A DNA stretch of 64,000 bases from a bacterium (GTDB lineage Bacteria; Bdellovibrionota_C; UBA2361; RFPC01). This document shows, one piece after another, positions 35,046-44,255 of this stretch; the stretch's first letter is position 1, and each line of letters begins with the position of its first letter. The stretch lies in contig JAUIBK010000015.1 in assembly GCA_030428205.1 (NCBI GenBank), positions 1-64,000 on the forward strand, given 5' to 3'. A program made the position numbers and the translations under genes. Under the pieces are notes generated by a model that was given only the letters and a program-made list of their open reading frames with translations, searched no databases and was not told the origin of the DNA.

Positions 35046-35657
35046 ATGATTAATATCATTGGGGCATGTATCGTTACTCTCCTACTTCTTGCCCTTGCCT
35101 CGCAGCGCCCCTCACTTTCTCGTGTAGAGAAAAACATGTCAGAAGCCCCTTTCACCCTACATGTTTGCCTTCTTCTCCTTTTTTTCTTTCTTTTGATTGA
35201 TGTAGCATTCCCAAACTCGCTCTCTTTTTGGCCTCTTCAGGCTCTTAACTTCCTTCTCACCGGCCTCACCCTCTGGATCCATGAAGCAGGACATGTGTAT
35301 TGGGGGTGGGACGGCCAACTCTTACATTCATTTGGGGGAACACTTAACGAGCTTCTCTTTTCGCTACTTCCTGCTTTGTATTGTTACCGACAACAACACG
35401 TTCTGCTTTCTCTTGTATTTCTTTACTGGTTTGGGCACCTCTCGTTTGGCATCGCGCGTTACATAGGAGATGCACGTTCTCAAGCCATTCCACTTCTCGG
35501 TGGAGGAACGCATGACTGGCACTACATCCTCGGGGAAGTAGGTCTGCTTGAGTACGATAAGACCTTGGGTACACTCATGTGGTGGATAGGCCTTGTTGTC
35601 GCAATCACAGCACTCGTGCTGTACACTCGACACACCTTCAGCTTGAAAAATAAATGA
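35046..35657 (+). CDS. Integral membrane protein with HEAGH metalloprotease-like motif
   Basis: The 203-residue protein has about six membrane helices and the zinc-protease motif HEAGH (79-83) inside or beside a helix. Glu102 (GGTLNELLFS), His131, Asp142, His156, Asp157 and His159 (THDWHY) are further polar residues that could complete a metal site. M50-type site-2 proteases have HExxH plus a distal Asp motif; the second part here differs, so catalytic activity is inferred only. It is paired with the putative heme protein upstream. Confidence 0.65.
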   Translation: MINIIGACIVTLLLLALASQRPSLSRVEKNMSEAPFTLHVCLLLLFFFLLIDVAFPNSLSFWPLQALNFLLTGLTLWIHEAGHVYWGWDGQLLHSFGGTLNELLFSLLPALYCYRQQHVLLSLVFLYWFGHLSFGIARYIGDARSQAIPLLGGGTHDWHYILGEVGLLEYDKTLGTLMWWIGLVVAITALVLYTRHTFSLKNK

Positions 35658-36155
35658 TTACCTATGCACCGAGTTTGATGAGCTGTAAATGAAGTAAGCA
35701 TCTTCATCGACTTCTACAGCCAGATCATGAATTGTCTTTTTGTCTCTACGCCTTGCTTCGATAAAAAGGAGATGCGTTGGCCCGTCTCGTCCTTCTCCTT
35801 TAAAAAGCGTGGTAATGAACCCCGCATCACGTAACACTTGAGCAATCTCAGCTCCTTTTCGTGAAAAGATTCGAATTACCCTTCGCCCATGGGCGAGCCA
35901 ATTTTCAAGCCACATTCCTACCGTCGTACCAGTGGCAAATCCGAAAGCAAAGGAGAAAATATAGGCTGGCTTTTCAAGGTTCGTGATGACATCAGCAACC
36001 ACTAGGATCCAGATCAACATACCAGCGAAAGCATATGCCCAGGCAGCCATGCGGCGCCCCTGCACAACAGCCGCCGTACGCAACGTACCAAGTGAGACGT
36101 CAATAACCCGCGCGCCAAAAATAACGAGACAATCAAGAAGGAGGGTCCAATCCAC
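35658..36155 (-). CDS. UPF0316/DUF5698-type membrane protein (DUF2179 domain)
   Basis: Three membrane helices, opening with the family signature VIFGARVIDVSLGTLRTAAVVQGRR, precede a soluble C-terminal domain of about 75 residues (RVIRIFSRKGAEIAQVLRDAGF through DEDAYFIYS) of the DUF2179 type. The biological role is not known. Length 165 is normal for the family. It converges directly with the HEAGH gene, with adjacent stops. Confidence 0.85.
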   Translation of the reverse strand: MDWTLLLDCLVIFGARVIDVSLGTLRTAAVVQGRRMAAWAYAFAGMLIWILVVADVITNLEKPAYIFSFAFGFATGTTVGMWLENWLAHGRRVIRIFSRKGAEIAQVLRDAGFITTLFKGEGRDGPTHLLFIEARRRDKKTIHDLAVEVDEDAYFIYSSSNSVHR

Positions 36156-36281
36156 AGTGCTGACCTCAGGAAGAATATCAATGTAAAAAGACTATTATAC
36201 CAGACGCCAATCAGTATACCTGATCTCTAGTGGTCATTGCTGATACTAGAAAACGATCATGGGGGCCCAGTAGAAATGATA

Positions 36282-37130
36282 CTAATGAAGCAACTGCTTC
36301 ACTTTGTTCACCTCTTGGAGCGCTGTTCCCATTTCCTTGAGCGCAGGTGTTTCTAGAACAAACGGGAGGGATGAAAGTTTTGGGTGATTGAGAAAAGCCG
36401 TTAAGGCTTCTTGGCCTATCATACCGTCACCGATATTTTCATGCCGGTCACGTTTGCTATTCAGCTCTACCTTACTGTCATTAAGATGAACGCACCATAC
36501 CTTTGACAGTCCAAAAATATTTTCTATGTCAGTGACAATTTCCTCGAGTTGATTTTGAAAATCATATCCACTTGCCCACATGTGTTGTGTGTCCAGCCCA
36601 TAACCAACCCGACTCGAATCCTTTAGCCCATCGTGGATTCGCTTGAGCTCGCCCATGTTAGCCCCAATAATCTTTCCACTACCAGCGGCAACTTCTAAAA
36701 TAAGGCGGGCCCCATCGTCAGCGCGCTGCATAACGTTATCAATCGCACCAATAATCCGCTCGTATCCTGCATCTTCATCCTTGAAATCCTTCATACTCCC
36801 AACATGCACCACGACTCCGTCTCCTCCAATACGGTTCATGAGATCAAGGTAGTAGACCAGGGAGTCCTGGGCCTTGCTGTGCTTCTCATCATCAGCGCTT
36901 GCAAGGTTGATCAAGTAAATTGCATGAAAAACGACTGAGCGGATACCAGACGATGGGAGGAGCTCCAAAAACTCACTCTCATACCCCTCAGGGTACGGCT
37001 CTCTATTCCACCGTTGAGGAGGTGAGGGGTGGAGTTGAATCGCGTTAACGCCAAGCTCTTGACCATTACGCACTGCATTTGCAAAGCCACCAGCACACGA
37101 GACGTGACAGCCAAATAGTCGCTCACTCAT
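36282..37130 (-). CDS. nfo: Endonuclease IV (Nfo)
   Basis: A base-excision repair AP endonuclease with a TIM barrel and three-metal site. Typical segments are FGCHVSCAGGFANAV, GVNAIQLHPSPPQRW, VFHAIYLINLAS, VVHVGS, LEVAAGSGKIIGANMGEL, YGLDTQHMWASGYDF, VHLNDSK, RHENIGDGMIG and FVLETPA; metal-ligand histidines and acids are in place. The family-consensus NTAG/GEG variants differ slightly (AAGSG, IGDG). ATG 37130 with GAGGAAG upstream is preferred over 37157. Confidence 0.93.
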   Translation of the reverse strand: MSERLFGCHVSCAGGFANAVRNGQELGVNAIQLHPSPPQRWNREPYPEGYESEFLELLPSSGIRSVVFHAIYLINLASADDEKHSKAQDSLVYYLDLMNRIGGDGVVVHVGSMKDFKDEDAGYERIIGAIDNVMQRADDGARLILEVAAGSGKIIGANMGELKRIHDGLKDSSRVGYGLDTQHMWASGYDFQNQLEEIVTDIENIFGLSKVWCVHLNDSKVELNSKRDRHENIGDGMIGQEALTAFLNHPKLSSLPFVLETPALKEMGTALQEVNKVKQLLH

Positions 37131-37343
37131 AGAATTCTTCCTCATAATAGTCAGCACTTGCTCTCTGAGAAAAAAGGAATATCATTAGGAGCAGAAGAAT
37201 GCACGGCGCTTTTTATAACGATGTTATACTATGGTGATCTGGCGTCACTTATCGTAAAAATTCATAGTGTTAGGACTTGAATTTCTCACGCTCAGGCTTT
37301 ACGTGTGTTGCATAAGAATGAACAACCTCTGAGGTAATCGTCC

Positions 37344-38270
37344 ATGATTAAAGTATCAGAACTCTCTCGAAAATACGGTGATTTTACTGCCGTCGACTCT
37401 GTTTCCTTTGAGATCCCCAAAGGTGCAGTTGTTGGCTTGCTCGGTCATAACGGAGCCGGAAAAACAACAATCATGAAGATGCTTACCGGCTATCTTGAGC
37501 CGACTTCTGGTACAGCCTCGATTGATAACCTCGACGTACAATCAAACCGGCTCAAGGTCCAACAAAAGATTGGTTATCTTCCTGAAAACTGTCCAACGTA
37601 CTTTGACATGAGCGTTGTTGAGTATCTGGAGTTCGTTGCAAACTTGCGCTCAATTCCTAAAGACAAACAAGCTGACGCTATCAGGTACGCTATCGAACAC
37701 TGCCAGTTACAAGAAAAAGCAACAAGCCTGATCAGTACACTCTCTCGTGGATACAGACAACGCGTTGGTGTGGCTCAATCAATTATCCACAAACCTGAAA
37801 TTCTTATCCTCGATGAACCTACTAATGGGCTCGACCCCTCACAGATCCACGAAATGCGTCAACTCATCCGTGACTTGAGTAAAAACGCTACCGTGATCAT
37901 CTCCACTCACATCCTACAAGAGGTTCACGCCGTATGTGATCGAGTGCTCATTATGCGCCACGGCAAACTCGCGCTCGACTCCTCTCTTTCAGAACTTGAA
38001 AACAGCGATCGGCTCGTACTCAAGACTGACCAAAAAGCCGATAAACTTGAGGGAATGCTCAAGGACTTTACTGAAGTGACCTCTGTTGAGCTGACCCGTG
38101 AAGATGATGGTGTATCTGAGTTTCTCCTCGACACCAAGCCAATCAACGGAAGCCTCACTCCCAAAATAGCCAAAGCGCTCGTGGACCAAGGGTGTAGCCT
38201 CTACTCTCTTCACCCTCAAGAACGTAGCCTTGAATCAATCTTTCGTGAAATCAATACGACTGCTCAATAA
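37344..38270 (+). CDS. ABC transporter ATP-binding protein (GldA/CcmA-like)
   Basis: Walker A GHNGAGKTT (about 34-42), signature LSRGYRQRVGVAQ, Walker B ILILDEPTNGLDP and the switch His in STHILQEVH are intact, followed by a C-terminal domain of about 90 residues typical of the GldA/NodI group. It energises the ABC-2 permease encoded 15 bases downstream. GAGGTAA precedes the ATG. Confidence 0.94.
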   Translation: MIKVSELSRKYGDFTAVDSVSFEIPKGAVVGLLGHNGAGKTTIMKMLTGYLEPTSGTASIDNLDVQSNRLKVQQKIGYLPENCPTYFDMSVVEYLEFVANLRSIPKDKQADAIRYAIEHCQLQEKATSLISTLSRGYRQRVGVAQSIIHKPEILILDEPTNGLDPSQIHEMRQLIRDLSKNATVIISTHILQEVHAVCDRVLIMRHGKLALDSSLSELENSDRLVLKTDQKADKLEGMLKDFTEVTSVELTREDDGVSEFLLDTKPINGSLTPKIAKALVDQGCSLYSLHPQERSLESIFREINTTAQ

Positions 38271-38285
38271 GGAGAATCAGGAAAC

Positions 38286-41174
38286 ATGAGTAAAGCCTGT
38301 CAAGTCGCCCGTAAAGAACTCGCTTCATACTTTTCATCTCCGGTAGCGTTTCTCTTCCTACTTGCTTTTTTAGCCGTCAACCTTTTTACCTTTTTTTGGG
38401 TCGAGAAGTTTTTTGCGCGAAACATTGCTGATGTGCGACCACTCTTTGAGTGGATGCCACTCCTTCTCATATTTCTCGTTGGTGCACTTACGATGCGCAT
38501 GTGGAGTGAAGAGCGGCGAGCAGGTACGGTTGAATTTCTGCTGACGCTCCCAATGAGCTCTTTTGAACTCATCATGGGTAAGTTTCTCGCTTGCCTTGGG
38601 TTGGTCGTGATTGCCCTCGTGCTCACTCTTCCAATTCCCATCACCGTTTCCTTTCTCGGAGATGTTGATTGGGGTCCCGTCTTTGCCGGATACCTTGCTA
38701 CCCTCTTTCTCGCTGGCGCCTACGCTTCCGTTGGGTTGTACATCAGCTCAAAAACTGAAAACCAGATCGTAAGCCTTATTGGGACAGTTGTCGCTTGCAC
38801 CATCCTCTACCTTATCGGCTCAGATGCACTTACTCCACTTGTTGGAAATTCTGGAGTTGAGGTTTTTAAACTTCTAGGTACTGGCTCACGCTTTGAATCC
38901 ATTACTCGCGGCGTACTCGATGTACGAGACATCTACTACTACATCAGCGTAATGGGCATATTCTTAAGCCTCAACATTTTCTCCCTCGAAAATCTCCGCT
39001 GGTCTCTTGAGGGTCAGAACTCAAGCCACCGTCAGTGGAGAACCTTTACGTACCTCTGTGTGCTCAACTTTTTACTCGCGAACTTTTGGCTCCACAACGT
39101 CACCTCGCTTCGCCTTGATTTCACGAGGAACAAAGCCTATAGCATCTCTGAGACAACGAAAAATTACCTCTCACAGCTTAGAGAGCCCCTCCTGATACGA
39201 GGCTATTTTAGCTCACGAACACACCCGCTCCTTGCTCCACTTGTTCCGCAACTCCGCGATCTGATCCGCGAGTATCAGGCCGTTTCCGACGGTCGTGTTC
39301 GCGCTGAGTTTGTGGACCCACGGGAAAATCCAGAACTCGAAGAAGAAGCGAGTAAAAAGTTCGGCATCAAGCCAGTGCCTTTTCAAATTTCGGACCGGTA
39401 CGAAGCCTCACTCGTCAACTCTTACTTTGACGTTCTTATTCAGTATGGTGATAAATTTGAAGTGCTCAACTTCCAAGATCTCATTGAAGTCCAGTTTCAA
39501 GGAGAAAGCGACCTTAATGTTCAACTTCGCAATCCTGAATACGACCTGACAAAAACAATTAAGAAAGTCCTTTACGGCTTCCAGACAACCGACAACCTCT
39601 TTGCAAGCCTCGCTAACCCAGTAATGTTTGAGGGCTTCATCTCTTCTGACGAGAAACTTCCTCCTCAACTCCAAGAGTACAAAAAAGTGCTCAATGAAAC
39701 ACTGAGCGAGATTGCTGATTCTTCTGGTGGAAAGCTGCAAGTTGCGATTGAAGATCCTCAAGCTGGCGACGGCTCATTAGCAGCCGAGATCGAGAAGCAG
39801 TATGGCTTTCGCCCAATGGCAGCAAGCCTCTTCTCACAGAACACATTCTTCTTCTATTCACTCCTTCGTGACAAAGACAAAGCTGTGCTTGTTCCTCTCC
39901 CTGAAGACTTCTCTCAGGAGGGTGCTCAGCGCACTATCGAAGCTGGCCTAAAAAGGTTCTCCGCCGGTTTTCTTAAAACCATCGGCATCAGTGTTCCTGC
40001 ACCTGCAAGACCAGCCAATCCTTTTATGGGACCACAAGGTGGAAAAACCTTCCGTATGCTGAGAGACCAACTGAGCGAAGGTTTCACCGTAAAAGACGTT
40101 AACCTCGAACAAGGCACTCTCCCTGATGATCTTGACTTCCTCTTGGTTGCCGCACCAAAAGATCTCAACGCAAAAGCCGTCTTTGCCATAGACCAGTTTC
40201 TCATGAAAGGCGGAACAGTGATGTTCTTCACTGGATCACACGCTATAAACCGTACTCAACAGAGCTTGTCGGCCGAAGAAAATGTTAGTGGACTTGCCGA
40301 CTGGTTCAAGCACCACGGCATTGAGATCGAAAACAGCCTCGTCCTTGACCCACAAAATGAGAAGTACCCTGTTCCAATGCAACGTCAAATTGCTCCCGGC
40401 GTCGTTATCCCTGAGCTTCGCATGGTCACCTATCCATACTTTGTCGATGTTCGCACTGACGGTATGAACGAAGATCTGATGATCACCTCAGGCATTCCTC
40501 AGATGACGATGAACTGGTCTTCGCCTGTGAACATTTCTCTGCCCGAAGGCTCTGCGCTCACATCCCAAACTCTCTTGAAGAGTTCCGCAGGTTCTTGGCG
40601 TTGGGACAGTCCATCGGTCATTCCTGATTTTAAAGCATATCCACAGCTTGGGTTTCCTGAGAGGAAGATAAACCCAGCTATTCTTGCTGCTATGGTCGAG
40701 GGGCAATTTACCTCCTTCTTTGAAGGGAAAGAATCTCCACTTCTTGCCAAAGAAGAACCTGCGCAAGAAGAGGCCCAAGAATCGAAAGAAGAAGAGAAAG
40801 AGATTATCTCTGGCATTATCACCAAGTCCCCGGACTCTGGGCGAATCATCCTCTTTGGCTCAAACGAGTTTGTCGCTGATTCTACACTTCAAATCTCTGC
40901 AAGCACGGGTAGTAACCGTTTTCTCAACTCACTCCAACTTGTACAAAACTCAATCGAGTGGTCACTTGAAGATCGTGGCCTACTTGCCATCCGTAGCCGT
41001 GGGCACTTCTCACGAACTCTCCGACCGTTGGAAAAACAGGAACAGATTTTTTGGGAGTATGGGAACTATGCCTTTGCTCTTCTTGGACTTTTTCTTGTGT
41101 TCACTCTTTATCGAGGAATGCGCTCTCAACGAAATGCGCATTTTCAGTCTATTCTGGCAGGAGGCGCAGCGTAA
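38286..41174 (+). CDS. ABC-2 permease fused to GldG-like auxiliary domain
   Basis: 962 residues in two parts. Residues 1-240 are a six-helix ABC-2 permease of the GldF type (starting CQVARKELASYFSSPVAFLF, with SEERRAGTVEFLLTLPMSSFELIMGKF). After another helix, residues about 290-940 form a periplasmic GldG-like region (LREPLLIRGYFSSR, PQLRDLIREYQAVSDGRVRAEFVDPRENPELEEEA, then ILFGSNEFVADS near the end) closed by a last membrane helix. In Bacteroidetes GldF and GldG are separate; the fused form occurs in other phyla. The substrate is unknown. Confidence 0.9.
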   Translation: MSKACQVARKELASYFSSPVAFLFLLAFLAVNLFTFFWVEKFFARNIADVRPLFEWMPLLLIFLVGALTMRMWSEERRAGTVEFLLTLPMSSFELIMGKFLACLGLVVIALVLTLPIPITVSFLGDVDWGPVFAGYLATLFLAGAYASVGLYISSKTENQIVSLIGTVVACTILYLIGSDALTPLVGNSGVEVFKLLGTGSRFESITRGVLDVRDIYYYISVMGIFLSLNIFSLENLRWSLEGQNSSHRQWRTFTYLCVLNFLLANFWLHNVTSLRLDFTRNKAYSISETTKNYLSQLREPLLIRGYFSSRTHPLLAPLVPQLRDLIREYQAVSDGRVRAEFVDPRENPELEEEASKKFGIKPVPFQISDRYEASLVNSYFDVLIQYGDKFEVLNFQDLIEVQFQGESDLNVQLRNPEYDLTKTIKKVLYGFQTTDNLFASLANPVMFEGFISSDEKLPPQLQEYKKVLNETLSEIADSSGGKLQVAIEDPQAGDGSLAAEIEKQYGFRPMAASLFSQNTFFFYSLLRDKDKAVLVPLPEDFSQEGAQRTIEAGLKRFSAGFLKTIGISVPAPARPANPFMGPQGGKTFRMLRDQLSEGFTVKDVNLEQGTLPDDLDFLLVAAPKDLNAKAVFAIDQFLMKGGTVMFFTGSHAINRTQQSLSAEENVSGLADWFKHHGIEIENSLVLDPQNEKYPVPMQRQIAPGVVIPELRMVTYPYFVDVRTDGMNEDLMITSGIPQMTMNWSSPVNISLPEGSALTSQTLLKSSAGSWRWDSPSVIPDFKAYPQLGFPERKINPAILAAMVEGQFTSFFEGKESPLLAKEEPAQEEAQESKEEEKEIISGIITKSPDSGRIILFGSNEFVADSTLQISASTGSNRFLNSLQLVQNSIEWSLEDRGLLAIRSRGHFSRTLRPLEKQEQIFWEYGNYAFALLGLFLVFTLYRGMRSQRNAHFQSILAGGAA

Positions 41175-41177
41175 ACG

Positions 41178-42212
41178 ATGTCTAGTACAGCTATTAAATC
41201 CTTAATCGTCCTTCTTGTTATTCAAGCAGTACTCACGGCAACCATGTTTGCCCGTGATAACTCGCTTACAGCATTTACGCCACACGAACCTCTGCTAGAT
41301 CTTCAGCTCGATCAGCTCAGTAAAATCATTGTGACTGAAGGGAAAGATTCACTTACTCTTGAGCAGCACGATGGCACTTGGGTACTACCGCACTTTGACC
41401 ATTTTCCTATCTCAGACTCAAAGCGTGCACTGTTTGAAGACAAACTCTTTACCATCAATAAGCCTTATCCTGTAGGAAACACCGAGATTGCAGCAAAGCA
41501 GTTTGAAACCAGTGAAGAGAAGTTCAAAAAACGGCTTGCCTTTTACAAGGGCGAAACACTGGTTGAGAACCTTTTTCTTGGCAACTCTCCAGGATTTAAA
41601 AAAATCCATGTACGTAAAGGAAGTGAAGAGCAAACATTTAGCATAGAATTCAGCTCTTACGACCTCCAAACAACCGCTACCGCTTGGTATGACCGCAATT
41701 TTCTAAAAGTAAAACAAGACGATCTCAGCAAGCTCGAACTCAAAGACATCACCGTTGCCTTTGAAAACGGAGTCCCACTTCTTGATGGTCTTACAGACTC
41801 TGAGGAGCCTGTAGCAGACAAGCTTGACGATCTCGTTAAACAAACAACACGACTCACGTTTAGTGACATGCTTGGCACAGAGGAGAAGAAGTCTTACCGC
41901 ATGGAGTCGCCTATCCTCACCTTTACTCTCACTCAATCAGATGGTTCTACCGTTGAGTACCTGTTTGGTGCCCCAGAACCTGAACAGAAGAAAGATGGCG
42001 AAGAAGAAAAAGCAGCTCCGGCCTACCACGCTGTCTTAAAGCTTTCTACGGCACCTTTTTATTTCCGTATCTCTGATTCTAAGATACAAGATCTTCTCGC
42101 TTGGAAACGCAGCGATCTTGTCAAAGCAAAAGAGGTCGAAGAGAAAGCTACGGAAGAAGGTGCCACTGAGGCAACTTCTTCCCAAGAGCCCCATGAAAAC
42201 GCAACGGAGTAA
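41178..42212 (+). CDS. DUF4340-domain protein, partner of the GldFG-like transporter
   Basis: A signal-anchor helix at about 5-25 is followed by repeated beta-rich domains beginning LDLQLDQLSKIIVTEGKDSLTLEQHDGTWVLP, a DUF4340 hallmark, with further copies of the fold to about 310 and a disordered Glu/Ala tail. Genes of this family regularly sit after GldG-type genes, as here (three bases apart), so it is probably a periplasmic component of the same complex. The molecular role is unknown. Confidence 0.85.
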   Translation: MSSTAIKSLIVLLVIQAVLTATMFARDNSLTAFTPHEPLLDLQLDQLSKIIVTEGKDSLTLEQHDGTWVLPHFDHFPISDSKRALFEDKLFTINKPYPVGNTEIAAKQFETSEEKFKKRLAFYKGETLVENLFLGNSPGFKKIHVRKGSEEQTFSIEFSSYDLQTTATAWYDRNFLKVKQDDLSKLELKDITVAFENGVPLLDGLTDSEEPVADKLDDLVKQTTRLTFSDMLGTEEKKSYRMESPILTFTLTQSDGSTVEYLFGAPEPEQKKDGEEEKAAPAYHAVLKLSTAPFYFRISDSKIQDLLAWKRSDLVKAKEVEEKATEEGATEATSSQEPHENATE

Positions 42213-42314
42213 ACTCTCCGCATTAAGAAGTGCCTATGCTCATTGAAGCCAGCCATTTTCAAGTGCAAGGGGGTTATAACATTCGTGTGTTCTCTCAGGA
42301 ACACCACAACTTTT

Positions 42315-42548
42315 ATACCAGGCGCAAATCAAAATCACGGACGGGAGTGCTGACTTATAGGTCTTCCTGATTTTGATTTACTCCTGGTATTGGGCTGTAT
42401 CCTCCCTCGACTCGGCTGAGACTTCGGCGTGAGGCTGAGACTTCGGCGTGAGCTCAGTCGAACGCTCAGTCGAACGCTCGTCGCAGGTCGGGGGATACTC
42501 CCCGCCCTTGGTGCCTATTGTACCGGTAATTTCAAGTGCGGGGAGTAT
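42315..42548. repeat. Composite hairpin element with dispersed repeat copy 2
   Basis: Three structures in series fill the gap between converging genes. First, a 23-base inverted repeat with three mismatches (42315-42337 with 42368-42390). Second, the CTCGACTCGGCTGAG element (42404-42492), also at 10166, in which GGCTGAGACTTCGGCGTGA on the left and CTCAGTCGAACG on the right are each duplicated. Third, an 11-base perfect inverted repeat (42495-42505 with 42538-42548), extended inside by CTTG/CAAG. Confidence 0.85.
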
Positions 42549-42556
42549 AAAATGAG

Positions 42557-42985
42557 TTACACTATTTCAGTTTCTTCTGAAGCGTCTTCAAGAAGGTCAC
42601 GCAATACGCGGCAAACATCGTAGGTTGTAAGAATTCCTACGAGCTTTCCATCATCGACAACAAGTGTTGAGCTAATATGGAGCCCCATCATCGAGTCTAG
42701 CGCTTTCACAAGCGAATCTGATGGGGATGCATGATATGGGTAGGCAATATACGCATCACCAACAGTAATGTCCTGCTTTTCCTTCTCCGCTGCATTTGCT
42801 GCCAGCAGAATATCTCGAGAAGAGAGTATGCCGACAAGCGTGTCGCTTTCAGTGACCGCAAGGTGTCGGCAATCGTGGATGTCCATTAAACGCGAGGCAT
42901 CAGAGAGCGGTGCGTGCACATCAACAGTGACAGGATTTTCCGTCATCACCGCTCCAACCTGTAACTGAGAAGATGTAGTAGTCAT
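42557..42985 (-). CDS. CBS-domain pair protein
   Basis: The 142-residue protein is a single Bateman module: two CBS motifs (MTENPVTVDVHAPLSDASRLMDIHDCRHLAVTE and the second from DAYIAYPYHASPSDSLVKALDSM to VGILTTYDVCRVLRDLLED). Such modules bind adenine nucleotides and regulate partner proteins; no partner domain is attached. TGGAGTAG precedes the ATG. Confidence 0.92.
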   Translation of the reverse strand: MTTTSSQLQVGAVMTENPVTVDVHAPLSDASRLMDIHDCRHLAVTESDTLVGILSSRDILLAANAAEKEKQDITVGDAYIAYPYHASPSDSLVKALDSMMGLHISSTLVVDDGKLVGILTTYDVCRVLRDLLEDASEETEIV

Positions 42986-43147
42986 GAGCTACTCCATAGA
43001 AAATTGATAAATCAACTCATTTTGTAACACACCACAACCTCTTTGTCTTCTTTTGAATATGTAGGTCAAGGACGGGGCGCTACCCACACATAATCCACAG
43101 GGGCGCTGGCTATATCTCAGGATTAGATTTGAACAGCCATTTTCTTG

Positions 43148-43356
43148 AACTAGTGTGGCGACAACTTAATTTTTGCCGGTTAGGCGAGGAGCCACACTTT
43201 TTTGCCGGAGGCAAAAACCCCCGGAGGGACACTACAGCCCAGCTAGTGTCATTTTAAATTGATTTTTGCCAACCGGCGAAAAATTAATTTGAAATGACAC
43301 TAGTTTCTCCGTGGCTAAGATTCGGGCGCAACTCAAAAGACTACGCCACGGAGAAA
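43148..43356. repeat. Complex palindromic element with three copies of one motif
   Basis: AACTAGTGT at 43148-43156 is mirrored by ACACTAGTT at 43297-43305. A motif of about 28 bases beginning CTAGTGTCATTT occurs as a forward copy at 43243-43270 and an inverted copy at 43275-43303, with a divergent forward copy at 43149-43181. Inner hairpins are TTTTTGCC-GGA-GGCAAAAA (43199-43217) and GTGTGGC/GCCACAC (43153-43159, 43191-43197); TTTCTCCGTGGC/GCCACGGAGAAA (43304-43315, 43345-43356) adjoins it. The main arms differ by two wobble pairs and one bulge. Confidence 0.85.
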
Positions 43357-43420
43357 ATAGTTCAAGAAAAAGGAAACGAAAAGGAAGGAACGAAAAGCAC
43401 GAGATTTCATGCCAGAAGTT

Positions 43421-44116
43421 TTAATCTTCAAAGAAGTTGTCCCCAAGACGATACGCATCAAAGTGACGCTCTAAACCTCGTCCTGTCTCATTGAGATCGG
43501 GCAGAGGTTGTCCTGTAAGCTCCTCAAGCACTTTGCCGTATGGCCCATTCAAGAGAGGACCCAGCAGCTGATCAATCTGACCATATGCTTCGGTTGGAGA
43601 AAGCCCTTCACCAGGGGAAACACCATAAGGTTTCTTTCGATTCGCACTTTGCGGCTCGCCCCCAAGTGCTTTTGAAACTTGATCAAATGCCTCATCTAGC
43701 CGGTTAAAGCTTTGGTTACTGCCCGTAAACGAATCATCCTCGTTACGATTACCCTTAGAGGGATATTTGTCTTCTGACGTTCTCATAACACGCGCCACAT
43801 CAACCGGGACCCCATTCTTTTCGATATAGATACGAGGTCCAAGTCCACAATCCTTATAAGAGGCAGGAGCACTTAAAGCTGGACCAATATACTTCTCACC
43901 AAGAGGGCCACAAAGCGCAACACTCTCGATTTCTCCACAACGAAAATACCCTTCCTGCTCAAGCAAGAGGTTGCTAAACCGTACCCGATTTTGATCTTCG
44001 GTATGGCACCACTTTTGGAGAGTACCTTTTTCAAGTTTGACGGGGTGTAGCGTTTCAGCCACAAGAGAAGGCGTGAAGCAAAGAACGAAGAGTAAGAGAG
44101 AGACAGATCCTTTCAT
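43421..44116 (-). CDS. Secreted protein of unknown function
   Basis: A 231-residue product with signal peptide (LLLFVLCFTPSLVA, cleavage about residue 20). The mature part has four or five cysteines in the first 100 residues (KWCHTEDQ, YFRCGEIE, ALCGPLG, KDCGLG), suggesting a disulfide-bonded domain. A low-complexity Ser/Asn/Gly linker and a C-terminal helical region follow. No family recognised. It stands between two repeat elements on its own. Confidence 0.65.
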   Translation of the reverse strand: MKGSVSLLLFVLCFTPSLVAETLHPVKLEKGTLQKWCHTEDQNRVRFSNLLLEQEGYFRCGEIESVALCGPLGEKYIGPALSAPASYKDCGLGPRIYIEKNGVPVDVARVMRTSEDKYPSKGNRNEDDSFTGSNQSFNRLDEAFDQVSKALGGEPQSANRKKPYGVSPGEGLSPTEAYGQIDQLLGPLLNGPYGKVLEELTGQPLPDLNETGRGLERHFDAYRLGDNFFED

Positions 44117-44255
44117 GTACTGAGGATCGACTATCTCATAGGGGAAACTTGAGGTCTTGGGGCTGAGGGAGAAGGAGATTGGACGGGAAATAGGTAATTT
44201 TCTTAGCTCCTAGAGAAAATACCAACCCTACTCTCTCGTCGAACCCACGTATAAT

